Of a DNA stretch of 64,000 nucleotides, positions 53,178 to 64,000 are shown piece after piece. Position 1 is the stretch's first letter. Each line of letters begins with the position of its first letter. Both the position numbers and the translations under genes were made by a program. Under the pieces are notes generated by a model. That model was given only the letters and a program-made list of their open reading frames with translations, had not been told where the DNA came from and did no database searches. The stretch comes from Skeletonema tropicum. Lineage: Eukaryota; Bacillariophyta; Thalassiosirophyceae; Thalassiosirales; Thalassiosiraceae. The stretch is taken from contig CM074136.1 in NCBI GenBank assembly GCA_037178625.1, forward strand, positions 1,426,001 through 1,490,000, in the 5' to 3' direction.

Positions 53178-53429
53178 GTTGGAGTGTGTGAATTGTTCTT
53201 TGTGGATGGATGATAATGTTTGTTCCTTGGCAGACTTCTTGATACGAAGGTACCTATCTATCTATCAGATCATGCACAGCTTATCTGGCAGCCAAACCAC
53301 AAAGGCTTACTACACGATAACAACTGGAGTGAATGAAGGCGTTGTGCTGATTGTTGCCGCTGCAGTCGATGAGGTGTAGCGGCCGAGGAACGATGATGGC
53401 GGGTTCTCGATTCTCATGTTGGTGGTTGT

Positions 53430-53643
53430 TAGGCGTATCGGGATAGTGGGCGCTTTTCACACCCTCTTGTGGGCGTTGCCCACGTGGGGCCCACAACTGC
53501 AAAAAATCAGGTGAAAATGAGCTAAAATGCGGGCAAAATCCCCGAATATCGACACAAAATCACCCCAAATCTCCCGTCAAGCCTCCTGTCAAACCAGTCC
53601 CTCTTGTGGGCACGCCCACGCGCCCAATATCCCGATACGCCTA
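53430..53643. mobile_element. 214-bp MITE, hAT-like
   Basis: TIRs TAGGCGTATCGGGAT and inverse, flanked by the 8-bp direct repeat GTGGTTGT (53422-53429 and 53644-53651). The ends resemble those of the 238-bp MITE at 59543. Confidence 0.9.
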
Positions 53644-53651
53644 GTGGTTGT

Positions 53652-54073
53652 TCATGCACCTCTCTTTTTTTTTTGGTTGGTTTGGCTTGGACAAGGTGAC
53701 GTGGATTTCCAAGTGTTCACCCTAAAAATTTAAATTCTACGCATTTGATAGATAGGAGTACAAAATAACAAAATATTACACTTCACGAGGGGGGTAGATT
53801 GTTTCTATCACGTCGGGGTATCAACTTGGTGTCGCTTTCTCGTGTTGCTTTCTCGTTCCCCACATTATTCGCCGGTCAAAACCGCTGTCGAAACGAGTCA
53901 GCTGCTACTGCTGGAAGCTAGGTACAAGAACTCGCTACGATAAGTTAGTAGGCTACATACAATACAATCATGGCGGACTGCGGCGCCCTCTGCTCCACAC
54001 CGTAGGCCAACAATAGGTTGACTACTCTTTTCTATACTACATTTTAAGTAGTACAGGAATTCAAAATTTTAAA
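53652..54073. other. Intergenic
   Basis: Gene-free region upstream of the CNOT10-like gene, with a T run near 53670 and nothing else recognised. Confidence 0.5.
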
Positions 54074-57000
54074 ATGAGCAATCTCCGCTCGGCAATGAAG
54101 CTGTACCAACAAAATGGTGACCCCACTTCCTCCCTGAGGGAATGCCAAAAAGTTTGGAATCAATCTGCCACCACCGCTGCCGCCAGTGATGAAGGCGACA
54201 ATACAGCAGCAGCGGCGGGTGAAAAGATGAAAAAAGAGGGCAGCAACACCAACAGCAGTGCAGCACAGCTTGCCAGTGTCACGACAGCACAATGAGGCAA
54301 TATTGCAAAATCTCTCAGCGCAACGTCAGCGTAGTCGACGGGTGAGACGTCGTCCTTCGTCCTTTGATGATAATAATTCCTCTGCTGCCGAGAATAACAA
54401 TATTGACGATGCTTCTACTGGTGGTGGTGGGGGTGATAAGGTGGCCAGTTCGGAAGGGGATGGCAAAGTTGGTGATGAACAGCTGTCTAATTCAGCAACC
54501 AAAATTAACAACACCATTACCGAAGACGAAGGGGGAGGAGGAGGGGATTTAATTACCTGCTACTAAGCAACATTCTTGCAACCTCTCTCGGTCAAAAATG
54601 ATGCAAAAATCATGAAGACTGCTGCGCCTCCTAACAATGATAGTGGACAACAACTCGATACTAACACCACCAACCAAATTCAAGAATTAATCACAACCTA
54701 CAATTTAAGTTTGACACACTCTGCTCAGGGAGAGTATAAAACTGCATCTACCAAGTTGGGTGGGGTGCTCTTTCATTGGATGGATATGATTGCAGTGGTG
54801 AATTCCAAAGGTGGTGGTCAGGATGGTAAAGAAAAGAATGGTGGCAAATCTAACAACAACAAAGAGATGGATGGGGAGAATAATTCACCAATGGTACTAT
54901 TCCAACAACCTAACGGGACAGTGCTCTCTCTCCCTCTTCATTCGAACTTATGTCACGTCCATTATGTCCATTGTGACACGTGCCACCTTTTTATTTTTGG
55001 AGTGTGCATTGAAGTGTCATGTGGGGAATGGACAGGGGTTGATGCAGGGAGGGGAGGAGGAACATGATGTTGTATCAATGAACAAGAGTGTGCAAAATGT
55101 CTTGGGATGGGTAGAAAATGTCATTTTGGTGTATGCCAAGGAACACCAACAACCAAAGAGTGGTGGTGGAGAAGATGAGGGGGGTGGGGTTGATGAAGAT
55201 GTAGTATCGGCAGACGAGGTCAAATTTAAATTGCACTTGTACAAATCACGAGTGTTGCTTCAGGGAACACCATCAGGAGGGAGCATTGGAAAACGACAAC
55301 AGCAACAAGCACAAGTGATGGATGGGGAGACACGTGCAAGATTGGCAAGGAAGGAGTTGAAAAATGCCATGGATATTTATCAGAATAAGCTTTGTGTTGT
55401 TGTGGAAGAAGATGGGGGTGGGAGTGATGAGGGGAGGGGTACTCATGGAACGGGTACTCATGGGACGGGGAAGAAGAATAAGAAGAAGGGTGGGGGAGGA
55501 GGTGGCGGTAGTAAGGACAAAAAACGTGGGGGGAAGGGGAATAGTCATCATAATAATCATCAGCAGCAGGATACGTCGGAAACGACAAGTATTAGTGGAA
55601 GTTTGGTTACCTCGGCGTCGGATGTGTTGTGGAATGAGGGGAAGGGTGGTGTTGTGGCACGTGCGACGTTTGAGGGGATGCCAAATAATAAACAACAACA
55701 GCAGCAGCAGCAAACGGCTACTGCTGCTGCTTCATCATTCATCCACACCAGCAGCAAACAAGGTAAAGGTCAAGAAAGATAGTCCATGGATTGCACGTAC
55801 GTCACGAGTCTGTTCTTTACATGAAGGCCAATTTGGAGTACTATGAGGGGGAATACGACCAAATCGTTGAAACTTTGTGCCGAGGCACGTACTGTTGGAA
55901 AGAAGAGTCGTATCAAATCAAATGGGGGAGGAAGTCAGAGTGAGGAGAATGGATTTTGCACACAACGGCAATACCGCTGTTACCAATGGTGAACAAAACG
56001 ACGGACGATGACGTGGAAACTCAAATGGCCAACGATTACGATGAAGCAATCTACTACAACAATCTCGCCATGGTCCACCAATCTGCTGGAAAGATCCACG
56101 TTGCCCTACATTACTACTCCTACGCCATCTCCTACATGGAAAATGTACAATTACCAGAGAATGACAATTACTTTTGGTCGGATGGGGTGCCACGTCCGAA
56201 TGTTACCGCGGATATTCTCAACAATGCATCATTGTGTGCGTTTCAGGCGCATGATTACAAGAGGGCGTATGAGTGTATGGTTCATTGTGTTACGTTATCA
56301 CCAAGTATTTTTGGGAGGAGGGCGAGGTGTTGGCTTCGCATGGCCCAGAACTTAATTGGTAGGTTTGTTGAATTTTCTCTTTGTATTTTTGTTTGGTGAC
56401 GAAAATATTCCTCACTTCATTCTTGTATTGTTCGTGACGTGAAGGAATTTATGCGAACCAACAGTGGACAACCAGCTCGAATGCGTCGATCGGATTGACC
56501 AACGATACCTCTCTAATTGAATGCAAATTGGGAAGTGAGGACGACTTGCGTAATATTTCAACCAATCCCCTTTCCTAGGATTTTGTCGTGTCTGGAGAAA
56601 GCACAGAATCTCAGTAGCGGTGGTAGTGAGGAGGGGAAAGACTTGGATTGCTTTGAGGCTTCCACACTTTCTTTGGCTTACGCTAAATTGGAATTGAAAG
56701 ATGCTTCTGGAGCCCTTGAAATGTGCAAAATGATCCTTGGATCAGATAACATTGCGGCAGTTGCCAAAGAGGATAGGAGCAGTTACACATCTGAATCTCT
56801 CAGGAGACGCGCCATGGCAAGACTCTATGCCTGTGAGGCCTTTTGCCGTTTAGGAGACCCGAACTCGGCCCTGTTCATTGTGGAAAGCGAATCTTCTCTT
56901 CAGTGTCTGGCATCGGACATTTCAGCGACAAACTCGACGCAGCATGATGCGTATGCCCACTTTGCTACACGTGCCACCGCCTCTGGAACTTTCTCGTCAA

Positions 57001-57191
57001 CAGGATCATTGGATAGGTCGAAATTGCATGCATCGATCACGACAAGAGTTGCAGAGAATCTCACTGTAGACAAGACCAAAGGGAATATTAACAATGTGTT
57101 CGAGAAGCGGGTGCATTTATTCAGCCGATTGAAGGAGGGTGACACGGATGGAGCGATTGCAATTTTGCGATCAGGGATGGGAAGGGTGTAG
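54074..57191 (+). CDS. CCR4-NOT complex subunit 10-like protein, frame broken several times
   Basis: A single protein is spread over several frames. The N-terminus is MSNLRSAMKLYQQNGDP. Further on come QIQELITTYNLSLTHSAQGE, KFKLHLYKSRVLLQG, a long low-complexity stretch, and NLEYYEGEYDQIVETL near 55830. The best-conserved part (55998-56358) reads YYNNLAMVHQSAGKIHVALH and LCAFQAHDYKRAYECM, then RCWLRMAQNLIG: the TPR order of CNOT10, a partner of CNOT11 in the deadenylase complex. An intron at about 56359-56443 (GTAGGT...GAAG) joins LIG to IYANQQW. The last frame (to 57191) adds more helices (ALYACEAF-type, ALFIVESE). At least four single-base frame changes are present; they may be assembly errors. 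Confidence 0.65.
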
Positions 57192-57412
57192 GTGTAGAAC
57201 ATCGATTACTAAATTAATGCACACTCTATGGTTGTTTGAGTTTTTTGTTTCGTTGTGCTTTGAGAAGTCAGTTCAATTGGTCATGTCGAGAGAGCGAGCA
57301 TGAATTATGAATTCAGAACTAACCATTCGAACTCAAAAGAAGTATTGTATGCATTCCTGAAATCAATGTTGATATCGTAACAATTTAATTATTTACGAAG
57401 GTTGATCAAAAT

Positions 57413-59122
57413 TTAAGACTTGTACAGAGGGAATGTCTTGTCCCATTTGCGCATAATCTCATACACAATCGACAATGGTGTCGCATAGAGCAAGCCGGAA
57501 TGTCCGTTACCATTGTACTCTCTGGCAGCATTATGGTATTTTTGCACAGCTTCCAGCATATTAGGCAACATCTTCACATCAATGTCACTGAAGCCATTTC
57601 TCGAAGTTCTATTCCTGGATGAAAGAAGACTGTACACTTTCCACCCTCTATTGATTTGCCATTGCTCGTGATAATTATGGTCATCGTCATACCAATTGCA
57701 AAAGTGATTCGAATCAACGGCTGCGTTCAAACTGCTGTCATCGCATAATACAAGGTGTAAAGCATCAATACCAGCGAAAGAGAAATTGTTATATCCGAGA
57801 TCGAGATCACGTAATGTGGAGTTGGTTCGAAGAGCATTTGCAATCATTACAGCGTCACTGTCGTTCAATTGATTCTCTACAAGATAGAGTTCTTTCAACA
57901 TTGGGTTCGTTGCTAAGTAATCTGACAATATTGTGCCCACAGCAGAGGTAATATTATTGAGAGGACATATCTAGACTCTCTAATTTCAGTCCACCGATAG
58001 TAAGAAGAGCTGTGAGCATTTGATCCCCAACGCCTGGTTCAAAATTGTTAGCGAGACTAAGTTGAACTATGGGATAGTTGCGCACGGTAGAGCAGATCCT
58101 TTCGATGTGTTGGTTACCAATCTGGTTTCGTTCAATATAAAGCTTTCGCAGATGCTTGTTGCTTTCTACTATATCAAGGATGGCGTCTACGCTCATTCCC
58201 CCACGAGTACCATCTCCATTATTGTTGTGGATGAAGGACAATTTTCGAAATGGCTTACCAATCAATGCCTCCTTGACCAGGATCATTGCATCAGGATTCA
58301 GTTGGACGCATTTAAACATGAAATAACTCTCAAAGTTGTCAGACAGCAAGTTGATTGCAGGGGTAAACTGCTCCAAAGCCGCAGCGAATTCCTTCCAATG
58401 CGGAAGCAGTTCATTGTTTACTGCATAATTGAATGGAGGGCCATCGTCATTCATTTCCAAAAAGACCCTGTCGTTTCCATGTGAGAATTCTCCCCGCCTC
58501 ATTTTTGTGGTGATGTGTTTCAGATCTCGAGCGCTTGTGGCTAGATGCTCAGCTTCATCTTCGACTTCTGTGTATCCATTATACATTAACTCATTCATTG
58601 AAAGAACATGGAGCAGAGTACTCCCAACGCTGATTCTTTATCAACATTTCATTGTATTCATGACGTTTGAGTGCGTTGTCAGTCTCCTGCTGCAAGTGCC
58701 GAATCGACTTTTGCTTCTAATCTATCTGCTAGCGAGTCGCACTTTTGGTCAAGATCAAGGTGTAGAGAATCGAATTTCTTATCAATGTGTTCCTTTGTCG
58801 ACTCCAAAATATTATTTTCAAGGGAGCTGCACTTCCTTTCCAACTGTTCACATCTCCTCTCAAGGCTGCTCACGGTGCTGCCTACTGTGGCTAGCTTCTC
58901 CTCCATCCGCATCATTATTTTGTTCATTTGTGAAAGAGATTGCTGAATTGATTGTGACTCCGACGATGCACCAGCATTCCGCCCTGTAAAATAGTATCCA
59001 AACCATGAAGATAGAAAGCTGCCGCCGTCATTGTTGCTTCCTGTATTCACATAATGTTGTTGGTGTGCATCATCATTGTTTGCCTTGCGCTTCTTGTTAG
59101 GGTTACTATCGTTGCTCATCAT
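57413..59122 (-). pseudogene. Inverted, frameshifted copy of the coiled-coil/LRR gene
   Basis: Closely matches 45990-47774 in inverse orientation. The ATG at 59122 starts MMSNDSNPNKKRKANND. Comparison with the intact copy shows three single-base insertions: near 58690 (GCAGCAGG against GCACAGG), near 58613 (GCTCCATG against GCTCCTG) and near 57948. They break it into frames 59122-58679, 58598-57954 and 57940-57413. The three insertions together restore the frame, and each segment stays open and conserved. Homology continues ~45 bases past the stop. Confidence 0.85.
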
Positions 59123-59366
59123 GCAAACTGTGTTGTTTTATGCTTGGCTGGAACAGACTATCATCCAATCAACAAGTAATTTACTCGAAGAAGTGTAAGT
59201 AAGTATGTGACTGCACGGAATATATGTCAAGGGTAAATAAAAATGTCTAACTGAGGGCAAATAAATTGTTTTGCTTGATCTCGTCCATAGCTTCGCATAA
59301 GTAGGTACAATTCATAATATCTTTCCCCCGTAAAGCCTAACTTCTTCTGTTAGATGTAGTTGGAAA

Positions 59367-60387
59367 CAAGGGTAAATAAATAGGGTATGACTCAAATTTT
59401 GGCGGGAAATCTTCACCGCGACGTTTACGCGTAAAAAAAAATAAAGAGGATTTACCGTCTCGGGGGCAAAACCAAATGCGAAAGTTAGTGCCGATCCGAA
59501 CATGATGATCAGCAGCACCAACGCCGCTCAAGGCACGGCATCTAGGCTTTCGGGTATAAGGGGGCGGCCTAACCGATTTCAGGGGGATTCCCCCTCCTTT
59601 TCCCCCTCCAAGAAACCGGGGGGACGGCTAGTTAGAGGATTCTCCCGTGATTTCGGTCTAAATCTAGCCCAAATCGGGCTAAAAAGGACTTTTTGCAGCT
59701 CAATTTAGACGATTTTGCCTCCTGCGAGCCACCCCGATTTCAGAGGGCGCCCCCGGCTCCCCCTTATACCCGAAAGCCTAACGGCATCATGATCAGCGTT
59801 GCCGCCGCTGGAATAGACCAAGTTAATCGCCGTAATATGGGACGATTGATGGCTTATCGTTACTATGGATTATTATGAATGTGCTTAAGCCCTCGCCGCT
59901 GCCAAATCCGCCGAGGGAAGGCAGCATGGAGGCAATATTAGACCGTGACTTCCGGCGAGCGCCGGCCATTGAACAGCGCTTATTGAACGTCCCAAGGAGC
60001 GTTTCTTCTGGATCCAAGCACGATAACATAATCATTATAATCCCTAGTAACGACCAGCCACCGATCGGCCGCTATTACGGCTAATAACTTGTTCTATTTC
60101 AGCGGCGGCAACGTCGACCATGGTTGCCGTTGCCTTGAAAGCGGTGAATGATCAATTCGAGCTTTCAATAACGGGAAACGACGAGGCAAACGAGACTCGA
60201 CCATAGGTAACCGGAAGTCGTAACGCCACTCTACTTACGTAAATTTGTATATGTTTCCTGCACATTTCTGCACAGTACTAGGTACAACGTAGGAATACGT
60301 AGAAAATGGCCTTGTGACACATTTGGTTTTGCCCCCGAGACGGTAAGCGTCACACTCTCTGTGACATACCCTATTTATTTACCCTTG
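59367..60387. mobile_element. 1021-bp hAT-like non-autonomous element
   Basis: TIRs CAAGGGTAAATAAATAGGG and inverse, flanked by the 8-bp repeat GTTGGAAA (59359-59366 and 60388-60395). A second inverted pair, CCGTCTCGGGGGCAAAACC (about 59455) and its inverse (about 60325), lies inside. No ORF of note. A terminal-like fragment CAAGGGTAAATAAAAATG is also present at about 59229. It contains a second, nested MITE. Confidence 0.88.
59543..59780. mobile_element. 238-bp MITE nested in the 1021-bp element
   Basis: TIRs TAGGCTTTCGGGTATAAGGG and inverse, flanked by the 8-bp repeat ACGGCATC (59535-59542 and 59781-59788). Related by its ends to the MITE at 53430. Confidence 0.92.
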
Positions 60388-60395
60388 GTTGGAAA

Positions 60396-61949
60396 GACAT
60401 TTACAGCATATCTCCGTCTGCACTACTACTAGCTGGAGGATTATGTATGGATTGGGGGCACACCGCCCCCTTTTTGTCCTCTTTGTCCCCGGTTGCCCCC
60501 TTTTCTCACGCGCGAAAATTATTCTCAACGCGCGAAAATCGCCCGCCTTGTTAGGTGGCCATCGCTGTCATGCTTGGAAAGCCCCTCAAGCGCCGCGCGT
60601 GGAGGAGAAGGAGGCTCCGCGCGCTTGGAAAAAACGAATCCATCTATCACTCGAGCCGGAGGTAACTTTCACGCAACCTTAAAATCAGATACCACTAGGG
60701 TTATTTGCTAATGTATGGATTCCGACGTTGAAAAGGGAGAAAGAGTCTGCTGTGTGTAAGAAGAATCGCCTAACCTTAATGAAAAACGTTACCGTTTTAA
60801 GGCTATTTGCGTCTAATGTAGCTTACACACGAAGATGGTTAGAAGAAGATTATGTGTTTTGAGAAAGCACATGCAAGATCGACCTGTGCCTGCATGCCAT
60901 CCTACTTACGTCCACAAGTTTGGATCTTCATCACGAGGAGACATACCCTTCCATTTCTACCATTCGGAAACACACTTTGACAACGCCTCGCTCATGACTG
61001 CGGAAGGCTCAAATGCACAGAGTCATCCCATTGCTTCCAGTAGATCTGCCTGCTCCACAATGTGCAACGTGCCAAAGCCAAAGTCAAAGTCGAAGAATGT
61101 TATGCCAGCAATTTCAAACCAACGAAGCAGCTTGTTCTTACCTCAAATTTGAGTCGCCCGATGCAGTTAATCAGAGTTAATGATGAGTTTGGATAGGTTT
61201 GTGTCAAGTTGAGGTCCTCAAAAATGCATCCAAGTCTGATATAAGAGACAGAGAAGCACACAATTACAACGACAACGAGAACAAGAAGAGCAGAGAGAGC
61301 AACAAACTCAACAAGTCAAACTCCAAGGCCCTTAAGGATGCATTCACCTCTGTAGGACTACGCAGTTAGCAGTAAAGGATCAGTAGTACCTGATGGCAAT
61401 GATCAAGAGGACGTCTTGGCAGACAAAATCCCTGTAACAAAATGCTGCGATGTAGAGATGAGCTTGAATTATCAAGGTCGGCGAGTAACTCGAACAGTAT
61501 CAATGGAAAAGCAAGAAAACAAGCACAAAGCCACTTTTCTTCTCGAAATATCATATACTGTCTCTGATAGCTCTACAACTATCTACAGTAATGCATGGAC
61601 TTCTTCTTCTTCTGTGACCTGTCGGATCACATGCGCTTGATCTTGATGAGTGTATATCTTACACTTTGTGTATCACTTCTTTTATTCTCTACTGCGTCTG
61701 GAACACATGCACGCCCGCAGTGCCAAAATAGAGATCTCTAATCCTCTATTTACGATGTCGTCAAGAAATCGCATTTCCTCAACCAAAAAGACAAACATCT
61801 TGGACGGAGGAGCAGGGTGTCCTCCGGATGCAGCAATCCCAGATTCACAATGCATAATTAATTCTTCTACGCACAACAACTTCAACCTACCAAAATTACT
61901 ACTATCACACCAGCTCCAAACCCAAGCAGGCATCTCTTCGTGTTGCCTC
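60396..61949. other. No gene recognised
   Basis: Short ORFs on both strands (for example 60835-61152 plus, 61933-61682 minus) have no recognisable motif. ACGCGCGAAAATT/C occurs twice near 60508-60542. C- and G-rich runs lie around 60450-60500. Confidence 0.4.
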
Positions 61950-62160
61950 TTGTCACAACTGTCACTACGATCCGTGCTACGATCACGTCACAAACCGCGT
62001 AGTGACCGGTCACAACTCGCGTAGTGACCGTGTCACTACACGTGTTGTGATCGTTGTGACAAGGCGGGCGGTTTCGCGTCTATCTTTTTTATGATTCGCC
62101 CGCCTGTCACTGTCACTACCCTGTATGTCACCTGTCACAGGTACGATCACTACCGCGCGC
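61950..62160. repeat. Cluster of GTCAC/GTGAC palindromes
   Basis: About twelve GTCAC or GTGAC pentamers in 210 bases, including consecutive ~20-bp inverted units of the form GTCAC-N10-GTGAC from 61987 onward. A foldback follows: GTGACAAGGCGGGCG (62055-62069) against CGCCCGCCTGTCAC (62097-62110). Confidence 0.75.
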
Positions 62161-64000
62161 GTCGCGTAGCGACGTGAAGAAGAGAATGGGAGTGACTGGG
62201 AAGCAGGACGAGGCTATCACGTCAGACCAAATGAAGGCTGTACAGGAGTTGGGTGAGTACCTGTGGGAGAGAGCAGATGGAGTGGAGGAAAGAAGGAGAT
62301 AGCCAATGTGATGGCTTACATTGTCATACTGTCTTGTAGGGTTTTGTGCCTCGTTGAGAGGTGAGGAAGTACCTTTGGTGTCTCTGAGAGGGTTGATGAC
62401 ATTCTGGAAGGAGACGATGACGAAAGGTTTTATCATGCTGATCCTGAGGGGCTTGTTCAAGGGAAGAACAAAAGGGGTATCTGGTCCCTGTGGCGGATGA
62501 GACAAGCAGTGGCAGTGGGATAAAAGTGAGGAGGTGGGTGCATCGACTGGTGCGCATGAGGTTTGTGGAGGATCAGGGGAGGCAGGGCCTCTCTTCACAA
62601 ATGAGGAGAGCAAAGATGAAAGATTTCAACGCATCCTTCCAGGTCCAGGAGTTTAAGGGAATGACCATGGAGAGAAGTCCTGATGCCTTTTCAAGCAAGC
62701 ACCTTGGAAGATTACAGCCTACGGTGTTCTATATGGCGAGGGTCAACTAGTCAAGCACACAGCAACAGGACACCTGCGGCCACCATCATTATGGTCAATA
62801 GATGGAGGAAGAAAGAGGGAGGCGGCTCGAGGAGCGGAGCCTGGATTGAAAATGCGACAAGTTTACACTAAAGCCTTGGGAGCACTTTAAGCGGCGCTGG
62901 AGTGTTGGAGTATTCGAGGAATCTGTTGGTACCGGGGGGTTTCAATGCGAAGCCTTCGCTTCCCAATATTGTTGGGTTACAGTCGTGCACGGGACAGTGG
63001 AATACTACCGGCAGGTTTATGGAGTGGGTCGCGATTACGCATCCCTCCATTTGTCCTAGCGAACAAATTCGCTGGGGCTCAGAGCTTGGACGACAAGCAC
63101 TGGCCTGTACTTCAAACGATTAAGGTACCCCAATAGGAGATGTCTGTGCGACGCTGGACTTTGCAGCAATGGGATGAGAAGAGCTGGGTCAATTTCCCCC
63201 TACGGTATCATAGAGACTAAACTCAAGTAATATGCTGATTTTAGTACAAGGGCTCGGCTTGATCATACAACAAATCCGGCCCGAACGATGAGAGGACGGG
63301 AGCACAGAAAAAAATCCCAGTTTTGCGAGCGTAAGCGAGTTTTGCAAAACGAGAAGGAGGAAGAAGAGGCGCGAAGCGCCTGCTGACCTCTGACAGGCAA
63401 AAAATCCGGCAAGAAGCACAAGATCACTTTAAGATCAAGACACAAGACACCATACCACTCCCCCTCTTCACACGCAATCACATGCAAACCTCGAAATAAT
63501 CCACCCTCCTAAGTATCACCATTACTACTATTTTAATAATAATGGCATCATCGAATAATGCTGCCGCTGCCGTACGAAAATTGGGCCGAGCGGAGGGGAC
63601 CCATGATAAGTATGCCTGATATTGGATATTGATGCGGTAAGAAAGGGAAATCGTGAGCAAGTGGATAAATTGATGGATGAACTCTTCGCAGTTGATGTGC
63701 CTTTGTTCCAGCGTGAGGGGAGCTGCGTATTATTGTCGAAACTTGCTTTGTGGCCATGGTCTGTCATCTTCCAGAAATGTTAAGGTTGTGTGGTGGCCAT
63801 TGTCTTGTTGTAAGTACCCTCTTTGAAGCTGCTGACAGGATAGGTTTGGCCGATGTAGAAGTGTCCTACTTGAGTGGTCCAAGTTCGCTGGTGATGATTA
63901 CAAGAAGAGATTTGACGAGAATAAGCTGGAAGCAATGGGCCCATCAACGCAAGATCACGGGGCCATGTTCATGATGGTATTGCAGATTGGAGACGACGTT
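62161..64000. other. No gene recognised; possible broken coding pieces
   Basis: Plus-strand pieces such as VRRWVHRLVRMRFVEDQGRQ (about 62520-62580) and, at the window end, WSKFAGDDYKKRFDENKLEA (about 63865-63935) have coding character, but frames are short and broken. The last may be the start of a gene cut by the window edge. No family assigned. Confidence 0.35.

Noticed and set aside
52700..53213. Plus-strand ORFs of 94 and 166 codons
   Set aside because: They are antisense to the SWEET gene, whose minus-strand frames carry family motifs.
55226..55713. Minus-strand ORFs of 120 and 146 codons
   Set aside because: Antisense to the low-complexity part of the CNOT10-like gene; composition-driven.

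Overview
The window looks like nuclear DNA of a diatom, probably a centric one. The reasons are: short spliceosomal introns (GT..AG with CTAAC-type branch sites); a putative plastid protein with an N-terminal signal ending in a diatom-like GFAP motif; secreted proteins built of PSSxPS repeats; a protein with the WYxxxEYxxMK motif common in diatom hypotheticals; RING/Sel1 and LRR family members; and a plant-type ALDH12. No organism-specific marker is present, so this stays an inference.

Layout. 0-14.4 kb is mostly decayed or repetitive: a Tic22-like gene with a frameshift, a retroelement remnant, a large inverted repeat (5.1-6.5 against 9.9-11.1 kb) with a 168-codon gene in one arm and its broken copy in the other, and RING/Sel1 pseudogene pieces. 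14.4-20.4 kb holds an SPF45-like splicing factor, a membrane-anchored GH5_12-type glycosidase (two frameshifts) and a secreted, membrane-anchored Ser/Pro-repeat protein. Its tandem paralogue starts at 20761 but is cut in its signal-peptide exon by a 23.6-kb nested insertion (20789-44380) and resumes at 44386. 45.4-59 kb holds an LRR gene, a 1.9-kb DNA transposon with one spliced gene, ALDH12, a SWEET-type transporter, a CNOT10-like gene and an inverted, frameshifted copy of the LRR gene. 59-64 kb is mainly small transposons and unrecognised sequence.

The nested insertion can be resolved layer by layer. Two copies (R1, R2) of a 2.08-kb terminal-inverted-repeat transposon flank a 2.2-kb piece of a foreign LRR gene. 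R1 has been entered by a 3549-bp element (7-bp target duplication GTAAAAG) and by a ~13.7-kb gene-bearing element (imperfect 6-bp duplication ATAAAC/ATGAAC). Removing both leaves 2087 bp, against 2083 bp for R2, which independently supports the boundaries.

The 13.7-kb element is the best candidate for an undescribed system. It has at least five genes: a two-exon PIF1-type helicase (893 aa), a three-exon 966-aa protein with a methyl-CpG-binding-like segment and two diverged copies of an OTU-like segment, a three-exon 1187-aa protein with an EGNHRL (ParB/DGQHR-like) motif, and two smaller unknown proteins. At least eleven copies of a ~27-bp palindrome (consensus arms GTAAAATTGTGC and GCACAATTTTAC around 3 bases) sit in its intergenic spaces and introns. 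All five reading frames are open, while several neighbouring host genes are frameshifted. I see no DNA polymerase, integrase, capsid or HUH nuclease, so it fits none of the large element classes I know.
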